64,000 nucleotides of DNA. Source: Dechloromonas sp. UBA6271. GTDB lineage: Bacteria; Pseudomonadota; Gammaproteobacteria; Burkholderiales; Rhodocyclaceae. The stretch spans positions 62,001 through 126,000 of the forward strand of contig DJUX01000006.1 in the NCBI GenBank assembly GCA_002440665.1, written 5' to 3'. Shown piece after piece: positions 8,544-16,684 of the stretch. The notes beneath the pieces were generated by a model. The model saw nothing but the letters and a program-made list of their open reading frames with translations, was not told the DNA's origin and ran no database searches. Position numbers and translations under genes: made by a program. The stretch's first letter is position 1; the number at the start of each line of letters is the position of its first letter.

Positions 8544-10166
8544 TCAACGCTTGTAAAGGCGGAATTTCTCCTTGCGGTCGCCGGGCCGGTTGCCTTCCCA
8601 GGCGCGGGTCCATTTGCCATCCGGGGCGGCCAGTTCGGGCCGGGTGTCGCCGGTGACCAGTAGCCAGCGGCACTGCTTGCCGGCGCTCGAGTCGGCAGCC
8701 AGCGGCTCGATGCCGACGAAGTAGGCGAGCGAGGCGCGCTGGGTGTCGTTGAGGCCGCGTTCGGCCAAGCAGCCATGGTCCTCTGGCAGAGCCTTGGCGA
8801 TGGCCTGGATTACCGGACGATAGCTCTTACCGTAGTCGAACCACGGCAGGACCAATGTCGTTGCCAGCAACCACAGCGTCGTGAAGCCGAGTGTCCAGTG
8901 TGTCAGGCTGCGGTAGGGCGAGCGCGGCGCGGTGACGATCAGCCAGGCCCACCAGGCGGTGGCGATCAGCCCGATGACGAGGGCCAGTAGATCGAACTGC
9001 CCGACGAAACCCGGACGCAGCACGACGGCCCGCTGTGCCAGGCGCTCCGGCCAGCCGAGCGCCATCGCCGACCAGGCCAGCCAGGTCACGGCGACGAAGA
9101 AGCTGAAGGTCATCATCGCGAACCAGTCGAAGGCGCTGGCGGCGCCGCGGCGCAGGGTCAGGGCGCCCGGTGTGGCGAGCAGAGCGAGCGGCGGCAGCAT
9201 CAGCAGGGCGGGGATTTCACGCGGCCGGTAGGCGAGCGCCAGCATCAGGAAGGTGAGCAGCAGGAAAACCAGCGGCAGCAATTGCGGCATGGCGCCCAGC
9301 GCCTGGCGCCGCGTCCACAGGGTCCACCCGGCCAGCGGCAGCGCCGGGAAGGCGAACCAAGGCAGCAGGGACAGGAAACGGCCGGCGCCGTTGAATGAGA
9401 AGGGCGTCCTGAGCGGCACCAGTTCGGTATTCAGCCAGCCGTGGAAGCGGGCCGGTTCGAGGGCCAACAGCAGCAGCGGCCACGGGAGGGCCGTCACCGT
9501 GGCAACGGCGAGGCCAATGGCCAGTCCGCGCAGCGCCTGCGGGCGATCGGCCGCTAGCCACCAGGCGAGCGGCGCAATGAACAGCAGTGGCAGGGTCGGG
9601 GCGATGCCGGTGCCGAGCAGGCAGGCAGTGATGGCGAGACCATAGAAAGTGCCGGCTAGCCATGGCCGGCGGCCGAGTGCCGCCAGCGCGCCGAGACCGC
9701 CACCATAGGCGGCCAGGGCGATCAGCATCGGCTGTGCGTCGTGGGCGTGAAACAGCAGTCCGGCGCAACCGGCAAGCAGCAGCGGACTCGCCGCGGCGCT
9801 GTCCTGGCCGTAGAGTTCGCGGCCGGCGTAATAGAGGCCCATCAGCGCCAGCGTGACCCAGACGCCGCTGGCCAGGCGCATCGCCTCGTGCAGCGGCAGC
9901 AGCCAGCCGAAAACCTTGCCGGTCAGCGCTGCGGTCCAGTAATACAGCGGCGGTTCGTGGAAGGGGCGGCCGGCGAGGTCGGGCGACAGCCAGTCGCCGT
10001 AGTGCAGCATGTGCCAGGCGGTGCCGATGTGGATCGCGTCCTCACCCTTCCACGGGTCGCGGCCGAAGAGGCCGGCCAGCACGTAGAACGCCAGCATGGC
10101 CGCCAACATCCAGCCGACCGGGGGCAGGCGGATGCCGCGACGGAGCAGGGCGCTGAACTCAGACAT
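8544..10166 (-). CDS. ArnT/GT39-like membrane glycosyltransferase
   Basis: A 540-residue polytopic membrane protein with about 12 hydrophobic segments and a periplasmic C-terminal region. The loop after the first helix contains the acidic GT-C motif FGRDPWKGEDAIHIG. HEPPLYYW follows, as in ArnT and dolichyl-phosphate-mannose-protein mannosyltransferase relatives. Such enzymes move a sugar from a polyprenyl-phosphate carrier to lipid A, glycans or proteins on the outer face of the inner membrane. The acceptor here cannot be read from sequence. The gene stands alone, convergent with orn, with the rpmE terminator just upstream. Confidence 0.75.
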   Translation of the reverse strand: MSEFSALLRRGIRLPPVGWMLAAMLAFYVLAGLFGRDPWKGEDAIHIGTAWHMLHYGDWLSPDLAGRPFHEPPLYYWTAALTGKVFGWLLPLHEAMRLASGVWVTLALMGLYYAGRELYGQDSAAASPLLLAGCAGLLFHAHDAQPMLIALAAYGGGLGALAALGRRPWLAGTFYGLAITACLLGTGIAPTLPLLFIAPLAWWLAADRPQALRGLAIGLAVATVTALPWPLLLLALEPARFHGWLNTELVPLRTPFSFNGAGRFLSLLPWFAFPALPLAGWTLWTRRQALGAMPQLLPLVFLLLTFLMLALAYRPREIPALLMLPPLALLATPGALTLRRGAASAFDWFAMMTFSFFVAVTWLAWSAMALGWPERLAQRAVVLRPGFVGQFDLLALVIGLIATAWWAWLIVTAPRSPYRSLTHWTLGFTTLWLLATTLVLPWFDYGKSYRPVIQAIAKALPEDHGCLAERGLNDTQRASLAYFVGIEPLAADSSAGKQCRWLLVTGDTRPELAAPDGKWTRAWEGNRPGDRKEKFRLYKR

Positions 10167-10189
10167 GGAAAGAGGATAGCCTATAAACG

Positions 10190-10216
10190 AAAAAGGCAGC
10201 CCATCGGCTGCCCTTT
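10190..10216 (-). terminator. Rho-independent terminator after rpmE
   Basis: The minus-strand reading is a hairpin with arms GGCAGCC and GGCTGCC around a 4-base loop, followed by TTTTT (A tract at 10190-10194 on the plus strand). Confidence 0.75.
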
Positions 10217-10235
10217 CTGTCGTGCCTCAAGCGGA

Positions 10236-10457
10236 TCAGGCAGCAGCCTTGCCGCGCATGGCGCCAAACTTCTGGTTGAACTTCTCGACGCGACCGGCGG
10301 TGTCGACAATCTTCTGCTTGCCAGTGTAGAACGGGTGGCAGAGGGAGCAGACTTCGACATGAAGTGGCTTCTTCATGGTCGAGCGGGTCGTGAAGGTGCT
10401 GCCGCAGGAGCAGGTCACCTGAAGATCGTTGTAATCGGGATGGATATCGGCTTTCAC
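10236..10457 (-). CDS. rpmE: 50S ribosomal protein L31, zinc-binding type
   Basis: A 73-residue ribosomal protein with the four zinc-ligand cysteines of the C+ form: C16 and C18 (TCSCGS) and C37 and C40 (VCSLC). L31 bridges the two ribosomal subunits, and the zinc form is typically replaced by a Cys-free paralog under zinc starvation. The gene is monocistronic, with a strong promoter just upstream and a terminator just downstream. Confidence 0.97.
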   Translation of the reverse strand: MKADIHPDYNDLQVTCSCGSTFTTRSTMKKPLHVEVCSLCHPFYTGKQKIVDTAGRVEKFNQKFGAMRGKAAA

Positions 10458-10511
10458 TTTGTGTCCTTTCGTTACGCGACCGGCGGATGTGGCCGACCTG
10501 GAAAACGCAAG

Positions 10512-10540
10512 ATTATCCTCGAATAATCACGCGCTTGCAA
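10512..10540 (-). promoter_or_regulatory. Sigma-70 promoter of rpmE
   Basis: On the minus strand, TTGCAA (10540-10535) and GATAAT (10517-10512) are separated by 17 bases, a near-consensus promoter 55 bases upstream of the rpmE start. Confidence 0.7.
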
Positions 10541-10554
10541 TATAAATTGGCAAC

Positions 10555-11814
10555 TTACCCGCGCCGCATGGCATCAAAAAATTCGGCGTTGCCCTTGGTG
10601 GATTTGACTTTGTCGAGCAGAAATTCCATTGCGGCGAGGTCGTCCATCGGGTAACAGAGCTTGCGCAGCACCCACATCTTCGAGAGGACATCCGGCTTGA
10701 GCAGCAGTTCTTCGCGGCGGGTGCCGGAGCGGTTCACGTTGATCGCCGGATACATCCGCTTCTCGGCCATGCGGCGGTCGAGGTGGATTTCGGAATTGCC
10801 GGTACCCTTGAATTCTTCGTAGATCACTTCGTCCATCCGCGAGCCGGTGTCGATCAGCGCGGTGGCGAGGATGGTCAGCGAGCCGCCTTCCTCGATGTTG
10901 CGTGCGGCACCGAAGAAGCGCTTCGGCTTCTGCAGGGCATTGGCGTCGACGCCGCCGGTCAGCACCTTGCCGGAGGCCGGCTGCACGGTGTTGTAGGCGC
11001 GGGCGAGGCGGGTGATCGAGTCGAGCAGGATGACGACATCCTTCTTGTGCTCGACCAGGCGCTTGGCCTTCTCGATGACCATCTCGGCGACTGCGACGTG
11101 GCGGGTGGCCGGTTCGTCGAAGGTGGACGCAACGACCTCGCCCTTGACGGTGCGGGTCATCTCGGTGACTTCTTCCGGGCGTTCGTCGATCAGCAGGACG
11201 ATCAGCACGACTTCGGGGTGATTGGCGGTGATCGCGTGGGCAATGTTCTGCAGCATCACCGTTTTGCCGGATTTCGGCGGCGAGACGATCAGGCCGCGCT
11301 GGCCGGCGCCGACCGGGGCGATCATGTCGATGACCCGGCTGGTGATGTTCTCGTCGGCCTTGATGTCGCGCTCGAGCTTCAGGTGACGCGTCGGGTGCAA
11401 CGGCGTCAGGTTCTCGAACATGATCTTGTTCTTGTTCGCCTCGGGCGGGAAGCCGTTGATCGACTCCAGCTTGGTCAGCGCGACGTAGCGTTCGCCATCC
11501 TTCGGTGTGCGGATTTCGCCCTCGATGGTGTCGCCGGTGCGCAGGTTGAACCGGCGGACCTGGGAAGGCGAGACGTAAATGTCGTCGGGGTTGGCGAGGT
11601 AGGAGGTGTCCGAGGAGCGGAGGAAGCCGAAACCGTCGGAAAGGACTTCGAGCGTGCCGTCACCGTAGATGGTGTCGCCGTTCTTGGCTTTGGCTTTCAG
11701 GATGGCGTAGATCAACTCCTGCTTGCGCATCCGGTTGGCGTTTTCGATGGCCAGTTCGGTGGCCATATCGAGCAGTTTGCTGACGTGTAGTGTCTTGAGT
11801 TCGGAAAGTTGCAT
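10555..11814 (-). CDS. rho: Transcription termination factor Rho
   Basis: A 419-residue hexameric RNA helicase that ends transcription at Rho-dependent sites. The N-terminal RNA-binding OB domain (about 48-120, with YGDGTLEVLSDGFGFLR) is followed by the ATPase domain, with Walker A around SPPKSGKT (178-185), Walker B VVILLDSITRLAR and the Q-loop/R-loop regions intact. Length and sequence are those of a standard Rho without the insertions seen in some phyla. It lies downstream of trxA on the same strand, as in many proteobacteria, with a 159-base leader between them. Confidence 0.98.
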   Translation of the reverse strand: MQLSELKTLHVSKLLDMATELAIENANRMRKQELIYAILKAKAKNGDTIYGDGTLEVLSDGFGFLRSSDTSYLANPDDIYVSPSQVRRFNLRTGDTIEGEIRTPKDGERYVALTKLESINGFPPEANKNKIMFENLTPLHPTRHLKLERDIKADENITSRVIDMIAPVGAGQRGLIVSPPKSGKTVMLQNIAHAITANHPEVVLIVLLIDERPEEVTEMTRTVKGEVVASTFDEPATRHVAVAEMVIEKAKRLVEHKKDVVILLDSITRLARAYNTVQPASGKVLTGGVDANALQKPKRFFGAARNIEEGGSLTILATALIDTGSRMDEVIYEEFKGTGNSEIHLDRRMAEKRMYPAINVNRSGTRREELLLKPDVLSKMWVLRKLCYPMDDLAAMEFLLDKVKSTKGNAEFFDAMRRG

Positions 11815-11929
11815 GTGTGCGAATGTGTGGCACCCGCACGGGGCCGGACGAATGCCGGAGGCCGAGGGGGCGCGGAGTGCTGCTTGAGGTGGGGAGATTG
11901 ACGCCGGCTACAGCCGTTGAATGCGTCTG

Positions 11930-11956
11930 CCTGAAGGCGCAGAACGCACCTTCAGG
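11930..11956 (-). other. Hairpin in the trxA-rho intergenic leader
   Basis: Inverted repeat CCTGAAGG...CCTTCAGG with a short loop and no T tract, located between the trxA stop and the rho start. It could be a trxA 3' stem, or part of the rho leader where Rho autoregulation commonly acts. Confidence 0.4.
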
Positions 11957-11973
11957 CCGGGAGACTACGGAGA

Positions 11974-12300
11974 TTACAGGTTGCTGTCAATAAAGGCAGC
12001 GAGTTGCGACTTCGAGAGGGCGCCGACCTTGGTCGCTTCGACGTTGCCGTTCTTGAAGATCATCAGGGTCGGGATGCCGCGAATGCCGAACTTGGCCGGG
12101 GTCGCCTGGTTATCGTCGATATTGACCTTGGCCACCTTGAGCTTGCCGGTGTAATCCTTGGCGATTTCGTCGAGGATCGGAGCGATCATCTTGCAGGGAC
12201 CGCACCATTCGGCCCAGTAATCCACCAGAACCGGCTGCTGCGACTGCAGCACTTCGGCTTCGAAGGTGTCATCGGTGACGTAATGGATATGCTCGCTCAT
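11974..12300 (-). CDS. trxA: Thioredoxin
   Basis: A 108-residue cytoplasmic thioredoxin with the active site WCGPC at 32-36, the buried Asp in PVLVDYWAEW and the cis-Pro loop RGIPTLMIF. It reduces protein disulfides, feeding ribonucleotide reductase, methionine sulfoxide reductase and others. Length is standard. The start ATG at 12300 gives the usual short N terminus. The rho gene follows on the same strand. Confidence 0.97.
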   Translation of the reverse strand: MSEHIHYVTDDTFEAEVLQSQQPVLVDYWAEWCGPCKMIAPILDEIAKDYTGKLKVAKVNIDDNQATPAKFGIRGIPTLMIFKNGNVEATKVGALSKSQLAAFIDSNL

Positions 12301-12406
12301 GAATTGCCTCGTGGAATGGGAAAAAGCCCGTAAAAAAGTATTTGCCGGAAATGGCTTTCGCGGGTTGCGGGGAAATGCTAGCGAAAAAGCGCGGGCAAGG
12401 GAAGGG

Positions 12407-13009
12407 TCAGCGCTGGGGTTTCAGCAAATTGGCCAGCTCGACTGCGGTTTTCACCTTCATTTTGTCGAACAGGTTGGCGCGATGCACCTCGACAGTGCGC
12501 ATGCTGATGTTCAAATCGTCGGCGATGACCTTGTTGAACTTGCCGAGCAGGACCAGTTCCATGATCTGCCGCTCGCGTGTGGTCAGCGTGGAAAGACGGG
12601 TGTTTACCGAGTCGACCGTGGCATTGGCCGCGCGTTGCCCGGCATCGAGTTCCATGGCTTCCTGGGCGCGGGTGGCGAGGTCGTTGTCGTTGAACGGCTT
12701 CTCGAAGAAGTCGAAAGCACCTTTTTTCAGCGTCGCCACGGCCAGCGGCACGTCGCCGTGCCCGGTCAGGAAAATCACCGGCAAGGTCGAGTTGCGTTCG
12801 CGCAAGGCGTCGAAGCAGTCGAGCCCGCTCATGCCGGGCATGCGCATGTCGAGAATGACGCAGCCGGCCAGCTTCGGCGTCCACGCGGCGAGAAAGGCTT
12901 CGGCGCAGTCATAGGTCGTGCACGGCAGGCCGCGCGACTTGAGCAGCCAGGCCAAGGCATCGCGGATGGCTTCGTCGTCGTCGACCAGGTGGGCTTGCGG
13001 CAGGCTCAT
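12407..13009 (-). CDS. dctR: DctR/FixJ-type response regulator (C4-dicarboxylate)
   Basis: A 200-residue two-domain regulator. The receiver domain (1-120) has the acidic pocket VDDDEA (10-12), phosphoacceptor D54 in VILDMRMPG, the Thr of FLTGHG and Lys in FEKPF. The LuxR-type helix-turn-helix (about 140-195) reads LTTRERQIMELV...KVIADDLNISMRTVEVH. The start at ATG 13009 overlaps the dctS stop (ATGA). A longer frame to 13084 lies inside dctS and was rejected. The partner kinase and the two adjacent dicarboxylate transporters point to the DctS/DctR system known from Rhodobacter, rather than the sigma-54-type DctB/DctD pair. Likely DNA sites are the paired operators before dctA and dctP. Confidence 0.88.
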   Translation of the reverse strand: MSLPQAHLVDDDEAIRDALAWLLKSRGLPCTTYDCAEAFLAAWTPKLAGCVILDMRMPGMSGLDCFDALRERNSTLPVIFLTGHGDVPLAVATLKKGAFDFFEKPFNDNDLATRAQEAMELDAGQRAANATVDSVNTRLSTLTTRERQIMELVLLGKFNKVIADDLNISMRTVEVHRANLFDKMKVKTAVELANLLKPQR

Positions 13010-14985
13010 GCGGATTCCAGCGGCAGGGTGAATTTGAATATCGTACCGCTTCCGGTCGGTGAATGTGAATTGTCCTCGGCCCACAGGCGGCCGCGGTGGA
13101 ATTCGATGATCGAACGGCAGATCGACAGCCCGACCCCCATCCCTTCGGGCTTGGTCGTGAAGAAAGCGGTGAACAGTTTTTCGCGCACCTCGGGCGCGAT
13201 GCCGCAGCCGTTGTCGGCAATGGCGACGATTACTTCGCCGCTGCCCGGTTCGGCAGAAACGCGCAGCATGCGCCTGGCTTCCGGCGTCCCGGCCATTGCC
13301 TCCATGCCGTTGCGGATCAGGTTGAGCAGCACCTGTTCGAGCATCAGGCGGTCGGCCAGCACCAGCGGCAGTTCCGGCAGTGCGGTTTCGATGTGCACAT
13401 GGCGTTTGCGCGCCTCCGCTTCGACGAAACCGACGCAGTCTTCGATGATCTCGCCGAGCGCGCAGGGCGCGCGCTTGGGTTCGCTCTTTCTGACGAAATC
13501 ATGCACGCGGCGGATGATGCGCCCGGCGCGCTGCGCCTGCACGCCAAGTTTCTCCAGCGCCTGGCGGATGTCCCGCATGTCGAAATTCTCGTTCGCCAGC
13601 AGGTTCAGGCAGCCGGTGTTGTAGCTGGCGATTGCCGCCAGCGGCTGATTCAGTTCGTGCGCCAGCGTCGACGCCATTTCGCCCAGCGTCACCAGGCGCG
13701 ACGTGAATTGCAGTTGTTCCTGTTGCTGGCGCGCCAGTTCCTCGGCGCGCCGCCGTTCCGTGACGTCGAGCACCGATGCCATCCAGCCGGTATGCCGGCC
13801 CGTGCTGTCGATCAGCGGTGCCTCGTAGATCAGCGCCTGGAAATGCTCGCCATCCTTGCGCCTGAACGTGATCTCGAAGCCGTCCGGCGGCGCCTCGCCG
13901 GCCAGGACGGCCTGGTGAACCGCCATTGTCTCGCCGAGTTGCTCCGGTACCCAGTAGGGCATCGGCGGGCTGCGGTCGACCAGTTCATCACTGCTGAAAC
14001 CGGTCATCCGGCAGAAGGCCGGATTGACGTAGATGATCCTGCCGGTCAGGTCGCGCGCCCGCATGCCGACCGTCAGCGAATCCTCCATCGCCGAGCGCAG
14101 GGCGTGTTCGGCGCGCAGGGCTTCTTCGGCTTGCGAGCGCTTTTTCATCAGGTCGCGCACGATCCACAGGCTCCAGAAGACGCCGGCGGCGAGCACCAGG
14201 ATGGCGCCGGCCAGCAGGCGCTGCAAGGGGTTGCCGGCGCTCTGGTAGGTGGTGACGCGGAATTTCAGGCCGTAACCCGGCGGTTCGAAGGGCAGTTCGT
14301 AGGAAATGCTGGGAACGCCTTCGATGTTCGACTTGGCGGCGAACTGCACCTCATTGTCGTCGACCACGACGACCCGGTATTTCTCGGCAAACCACCAAGG
14401 CACCAGGTTGTTGAGCAGACCGTCGATCGAGTAATTGACGACCAGCATGCCGGCCAGTTCGCGGTCGGCAAAAACCGGCACGGCGAGCGCGAAATGGCCG
14501 ACGTTGCCACTGAGGAAGAAAGGCTCGCTGTAAACACGCTTACCCAGGCGGCTGGCCAGCTCGAAGGCTTTCTGCGTCACCGGCGGCCCGAATACTTCGA
14601 GTTCGCTGTCGGCCGGCAATGCCGCCGGCAGGGCATCGATCACCTTGCGCCGCGGGTCGAACCAGACGATCTGCGAGATATCCGGATTGTTTTTCAGCAG
14701 ATGGTTGGCGCGCACGCGGAACAGTTGCTTCCTGTCCGGCTGGTTGCCGAGGTCGGAGGCCAGCTGCTGCAACTGTTCCTCGTTGTTGCCAAGATGGAAG
14801 CGCAGGTTCTGCTCCAGCCACAGCACATCCTTGATCAGGCTGAGGCGTTCCTCCTCCAGTTCGTTCTGCTGCAGCAGCCAGAGCAGCGTAATGACCGCGG
14901 CCAGCAGCAGCACCACGCCGAATTTGGGCAGGGCGAGAAGCCAGCGCAGGCGCCGGGAGCTGATGGGTTGGGGAGGCGGGTGCAT
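13006..14985 (-). CDS. dctS: DctS-type sensor histidine kinase (C4-dicarboxylate)
   Basis: A 659-residue membrane sensor kinase. Membrane segments at about 20-38 and 258-275 flank a ~220-residue periplasmic Cache-like domain that probably senses dicarboxylates. A PAS domain (about 300-412, ending DVTERRRAEE) precedes the kinase core. The phosphoacceptor is His443 in LAHELNQPLAAIASYNTG, and the ATPase domain has IRNGMEAM (N box), ADNGCGI (G1) and GMGVGLSICRSI (G2). The H-box wording is typical of the DctB/DctS class. It is transcribed divergently from dctA, and dctR follows with a 4-base overlap. Phosphoryl transfer to DctR is expected from family knowledge. Confidence 0.9.
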   Translation of the reverse strand: MHPPPQPISSRRLRWLLALPKFGVVLLLAAVITLLWLLQQNELEEERLSLIKDVLWLEQNLRFHLGNNEEQLQQLASDLGNQPDRKQLFRVRANHLLKNNPDISQIVWFDPRRKVIDALPAALPADSELEVFGPPVTQKAFELASRLGKRVYSEPFFLSGNVGHFALAVPVFADRELAGMLVVNYSIDGLLNNLVPWWFAEKYRVVVVDDNEVQFAAKSNIEGVPSISYELPFEPPGYGLKFRVTTYQSAGNPLQRLLAGAILVLAAGVFWSLWIVRDLMKKRSQAEEALRAEHALRSAMEDSLTVGMRARDLTGRIIYVNPAFCRMTGFSSDELVDRSPPMPYWVPEQLGETMAVHQAVLAGEAPPDGFEITFRRKDGEHFQALIYEAPLIDSTGRHTGWMASVLDVTERRRAEELARQQQEQLQFTSRLVTLGEMASTLAHELNQPLAAIASYNTGCLNLLANENFDMRDIRQALEKLGVQAQRAGRIIRRVHDFVRKSEPKRAPCALGEIIEDCVGFVEAEARKRHVHIETALPELPLVLADRLMLEQVLLNLIRNGMEAMAGTPEARRMLRVSAEPGSGEVIVAIADNGCGIAPEVREKLFTAFFTTKPEGMGVGLSICRSIIEFHRGRLWAEDNSHSPTGSGTIFKFTLPLESA

Positions 14986-15026
14986 GGGCGGATGTTAACA
15001 GAGCGGATGGCGCAATGCCCGCAGGC

Positions 15027-15086
15027 TGTGGAAAACCACATTGCGGATTTCCACAATGGCCGCGGTGATCGGGAATCGCGATACTT
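15027..15086 (+). promoter_or_regulatory. Paired DctR operator and promoter of dctA
   Basis: Two tandem dyads, TGTGG-N4-CCACA (15027-15040) and TGCGG-N4-CCACA (15042-15055), have centres 15 bases apart. A GATACTT box begins at 15080, 25 bases after the end of the second dyad. The same block with identical spacing precedes dctP. I infer DctR binding and activation from the position next to dctSR. Confidence 0.7.
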
Positions 15087-15141
15087 GCGGCAGAAATATT
15101 TTGCAATTATTCGAACGTCGCCATTACAGGAGCTCGTTTTC

Positions 15142-16491
15142 ATGGCTAAGAAAGCGATATACAAGAGTCTTTACTTCCAGGTCATCGTCGCCATCGTCAT
15201 CGGCGTCCTGCTTGGTCATTTCTACCCGGAAACCGGGGCGGCGATGAAGCCGCTGGGCGATGGATTCATCAAGCTGATCAAGATGATCATCGCGCCCATC
15301 ATCTTCTGCACCATCGTCGTCGGCATCGCCGGCATGGAGGACATGAAGAAGGTCGGCAAGACCGGCGGTCTGGCGGTGCTCTACTTCGAGATCGTCAGCA
15401 CCGTCGCCCTGATCATCGGCCTGATCATCGTCAACCTCTGGGCACCGGGCGTCGGCATGAATGTCGATCCCTCGACCCTCGATACCAAGGCGATCGCCAA
15501 ATATGCCGCGCCGGGGCAGATGCAGGGGACAGTCGATTTCCTGCTGAACATCATTCCGACCAGCGTCGTCGACGCCTTTGCCAAGGGCGACATGCTGCAG
15601 GTGCTGTTCTTCTCGATCCTCTTCGGCTATTCGATGAACGCCTTCGGCGAACGCGGCAAGCCGGTATTCGAGTTGATCGAAAAACTGTCGCATGTGCTGT
15701 TCGGCATCGTCGGCGTCATCATGAAAGTCGCCCCGATCGGCGCTTTCGGCGCCATGGCCTACACCATCGGCAAACACGGTCTGGGCAGCCTTGCCCAGCT
15801 GGCCAACCTGATGGCGGCCTTCTACGTGACCTGCATCATCTTCATCTTCGGGGTGCTTGGAACGATTGCCAGATTGCATGGCTTCTCGATCGTCAAGCTG
15901 ATCAAGTACATCAAGGAAGAACTGTTCCTGGTGCTTGGTACTTCCTCTTCCGAATCGGCGCTACCGCGTCTGATGGCCAAGATGGAAAACGCCGGGGCGC
16001 AGAAATCGGTGGTCGGCCTGGTGGTGCCCACCGGCTATTCGTTCAATCTCGACGGTACCGCGATCTACCTCACCATGGCCGCCGTGTTCATCGCCCAGGC
16101 GACCAACACGCCGATGACCCTGCAGCAGCAGATCACGTTGCTGGTCATCCTCCTGCTGACCTCCAAGGGAGCGGCCGGTGTCACCGGCAGCGGCTTCATC
16201 GTCCTTGCCGCCACGCTTTCCGCGGTCGGCACCGTCCCGGTAGCCGGACTGGCACTGATCCTCGGCATCGACCGCTTCATGTCCGAGGCGCGTGCGCTGA
16301 CCAACTTCATCGGCAACAGCGTGGCCACGCTGGTCGTTGCCAAGTGGTGCAAGGCACTCGATACCGACCGCCTGAAGGCCGTGCTGGACGGCGAGACGGA
16401 CGACGAGGCCGATCGTCCGGAACTGGTGCTCGACGATGCTCCCGAGCCGCCGATTCCGCACAGTCCGCGTCCGATCATCGAACATAACTGA
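15142..16491 (+). CDS. dctA: C4-dicarboxylate:cation symporter DctA
   Basis: A 449-residue inner-membrane symporter that takes up succinate, fumarate and malate with protons or sodium. Features of the DAACS family are clear: an N-terminal helix after MAKKAIYKSLY, the serine-rich motif LGTSSSESALPRLM, and NLDGTAIY plus ARALTNFIGN in the substrate and cation sites. The start at 15142 has AGGAG at 15128-15132 at suitable spacing. A frame that continues upstream to 13096 is antisense to dctS and is not coding. It is divergent from dctSR, preceded by the paired operator and followed by a strong terminator. Confidence 0.96.
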   Translation: MAKKAIYKSLYFQVIVAIVIGVLLGHFYPETGAAMKPLGDGFIKLIKMIIAPIIFCTIVVGIAGMEDMKKVGKTGGLAVLYFEIVSTVALIIGLIIVNLWAPGVGMNVDPSTLDTKAIAKYAAPGQMQGTVDFLLNIIPTSVVDAFAKGDMLQVLFFSILFGYSMNAFGERGKPVFELIEKLSHVLFGIVGVIMKVAPIGAFGAMAYTIGKHGLGSLAQLANLMAAFYVTCIIFIFGVLGTIARLHGFSIVKLIKYIKEELFLVLGTSSSESALPRLMAKMENAGAQKSVVGLVVPTGYSFNLDGTAIYLTMAAVFIAQATNTPMTLQQQITLLVILLLTSKGAAGVTGSGFIVLAATLSAVGTVPVAGLALILGIDRFMSEARALTNFIGNSVATLVVAKWCKALDTDRLKAVLDGETDDEADRPELVLDDAPEPPIPHSPRPIIEHN

Positions 16492-16507
16492 TCGGTAGCA
16501 TGCTCAT

Positions 16508-16540
16508 AAAAACCGCCGGCTGGTCCGGCGGTTTTCTTTT
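16508..16540 (+). terminator. Rho-independent terminator of dctA
   Basis: Perfect 8-base arms ACCGCCGG and CCGGCGGT around a 5-base loop, followed by TTTCTTTT. Confidence 0.9.
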
Positions 16541-16568
16541 CTGGGACGAAAAACGCCCGGCCTCTCAT

Positions 16569-16628
16569 TGTGGAAAACCACAATACGGAAATCCACAATG
16601 TCCGGCCGCTCTGCCTTTGGTGATACTT
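16569..16628 (+). promoter_or_regulatory. Paired DctR operator and promoter of dctPQM
   Basis: TGTGG-N4-CCACA (16569-16582) and TACGG-N4-CCACA (16584-16597), centres 15 bases apart. GATACTT follows at 16622, again 25 bases past the second dyad. This is the same architecture as upstream of dctA. Confidence 0.7.
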
Positions 16629-16684
16629 CCACCATGCTGGAGACTGTGCCGGCAGAGACAAACCAACCGGAGGAGAAACCTGTC

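Noticed and set aside
13970..13980. CTGCGGTCGAC copy in dctS as a member of the repeat family
   Set aside because: It lacks the A-rich tail and flanking GG/CTG context and lies within a conserved coding segment, so chance is a sufficient explanation. The copies at 3954 and 32726 are doubtful for the same reason.
13096..16491. A single 1131-residue frame covering dctS antisense and dctA
   Set aside because: Only the part from 15142 matches a protein family (DctA) and has a ribosome site; the first ~680 codons are antisense to dctS.
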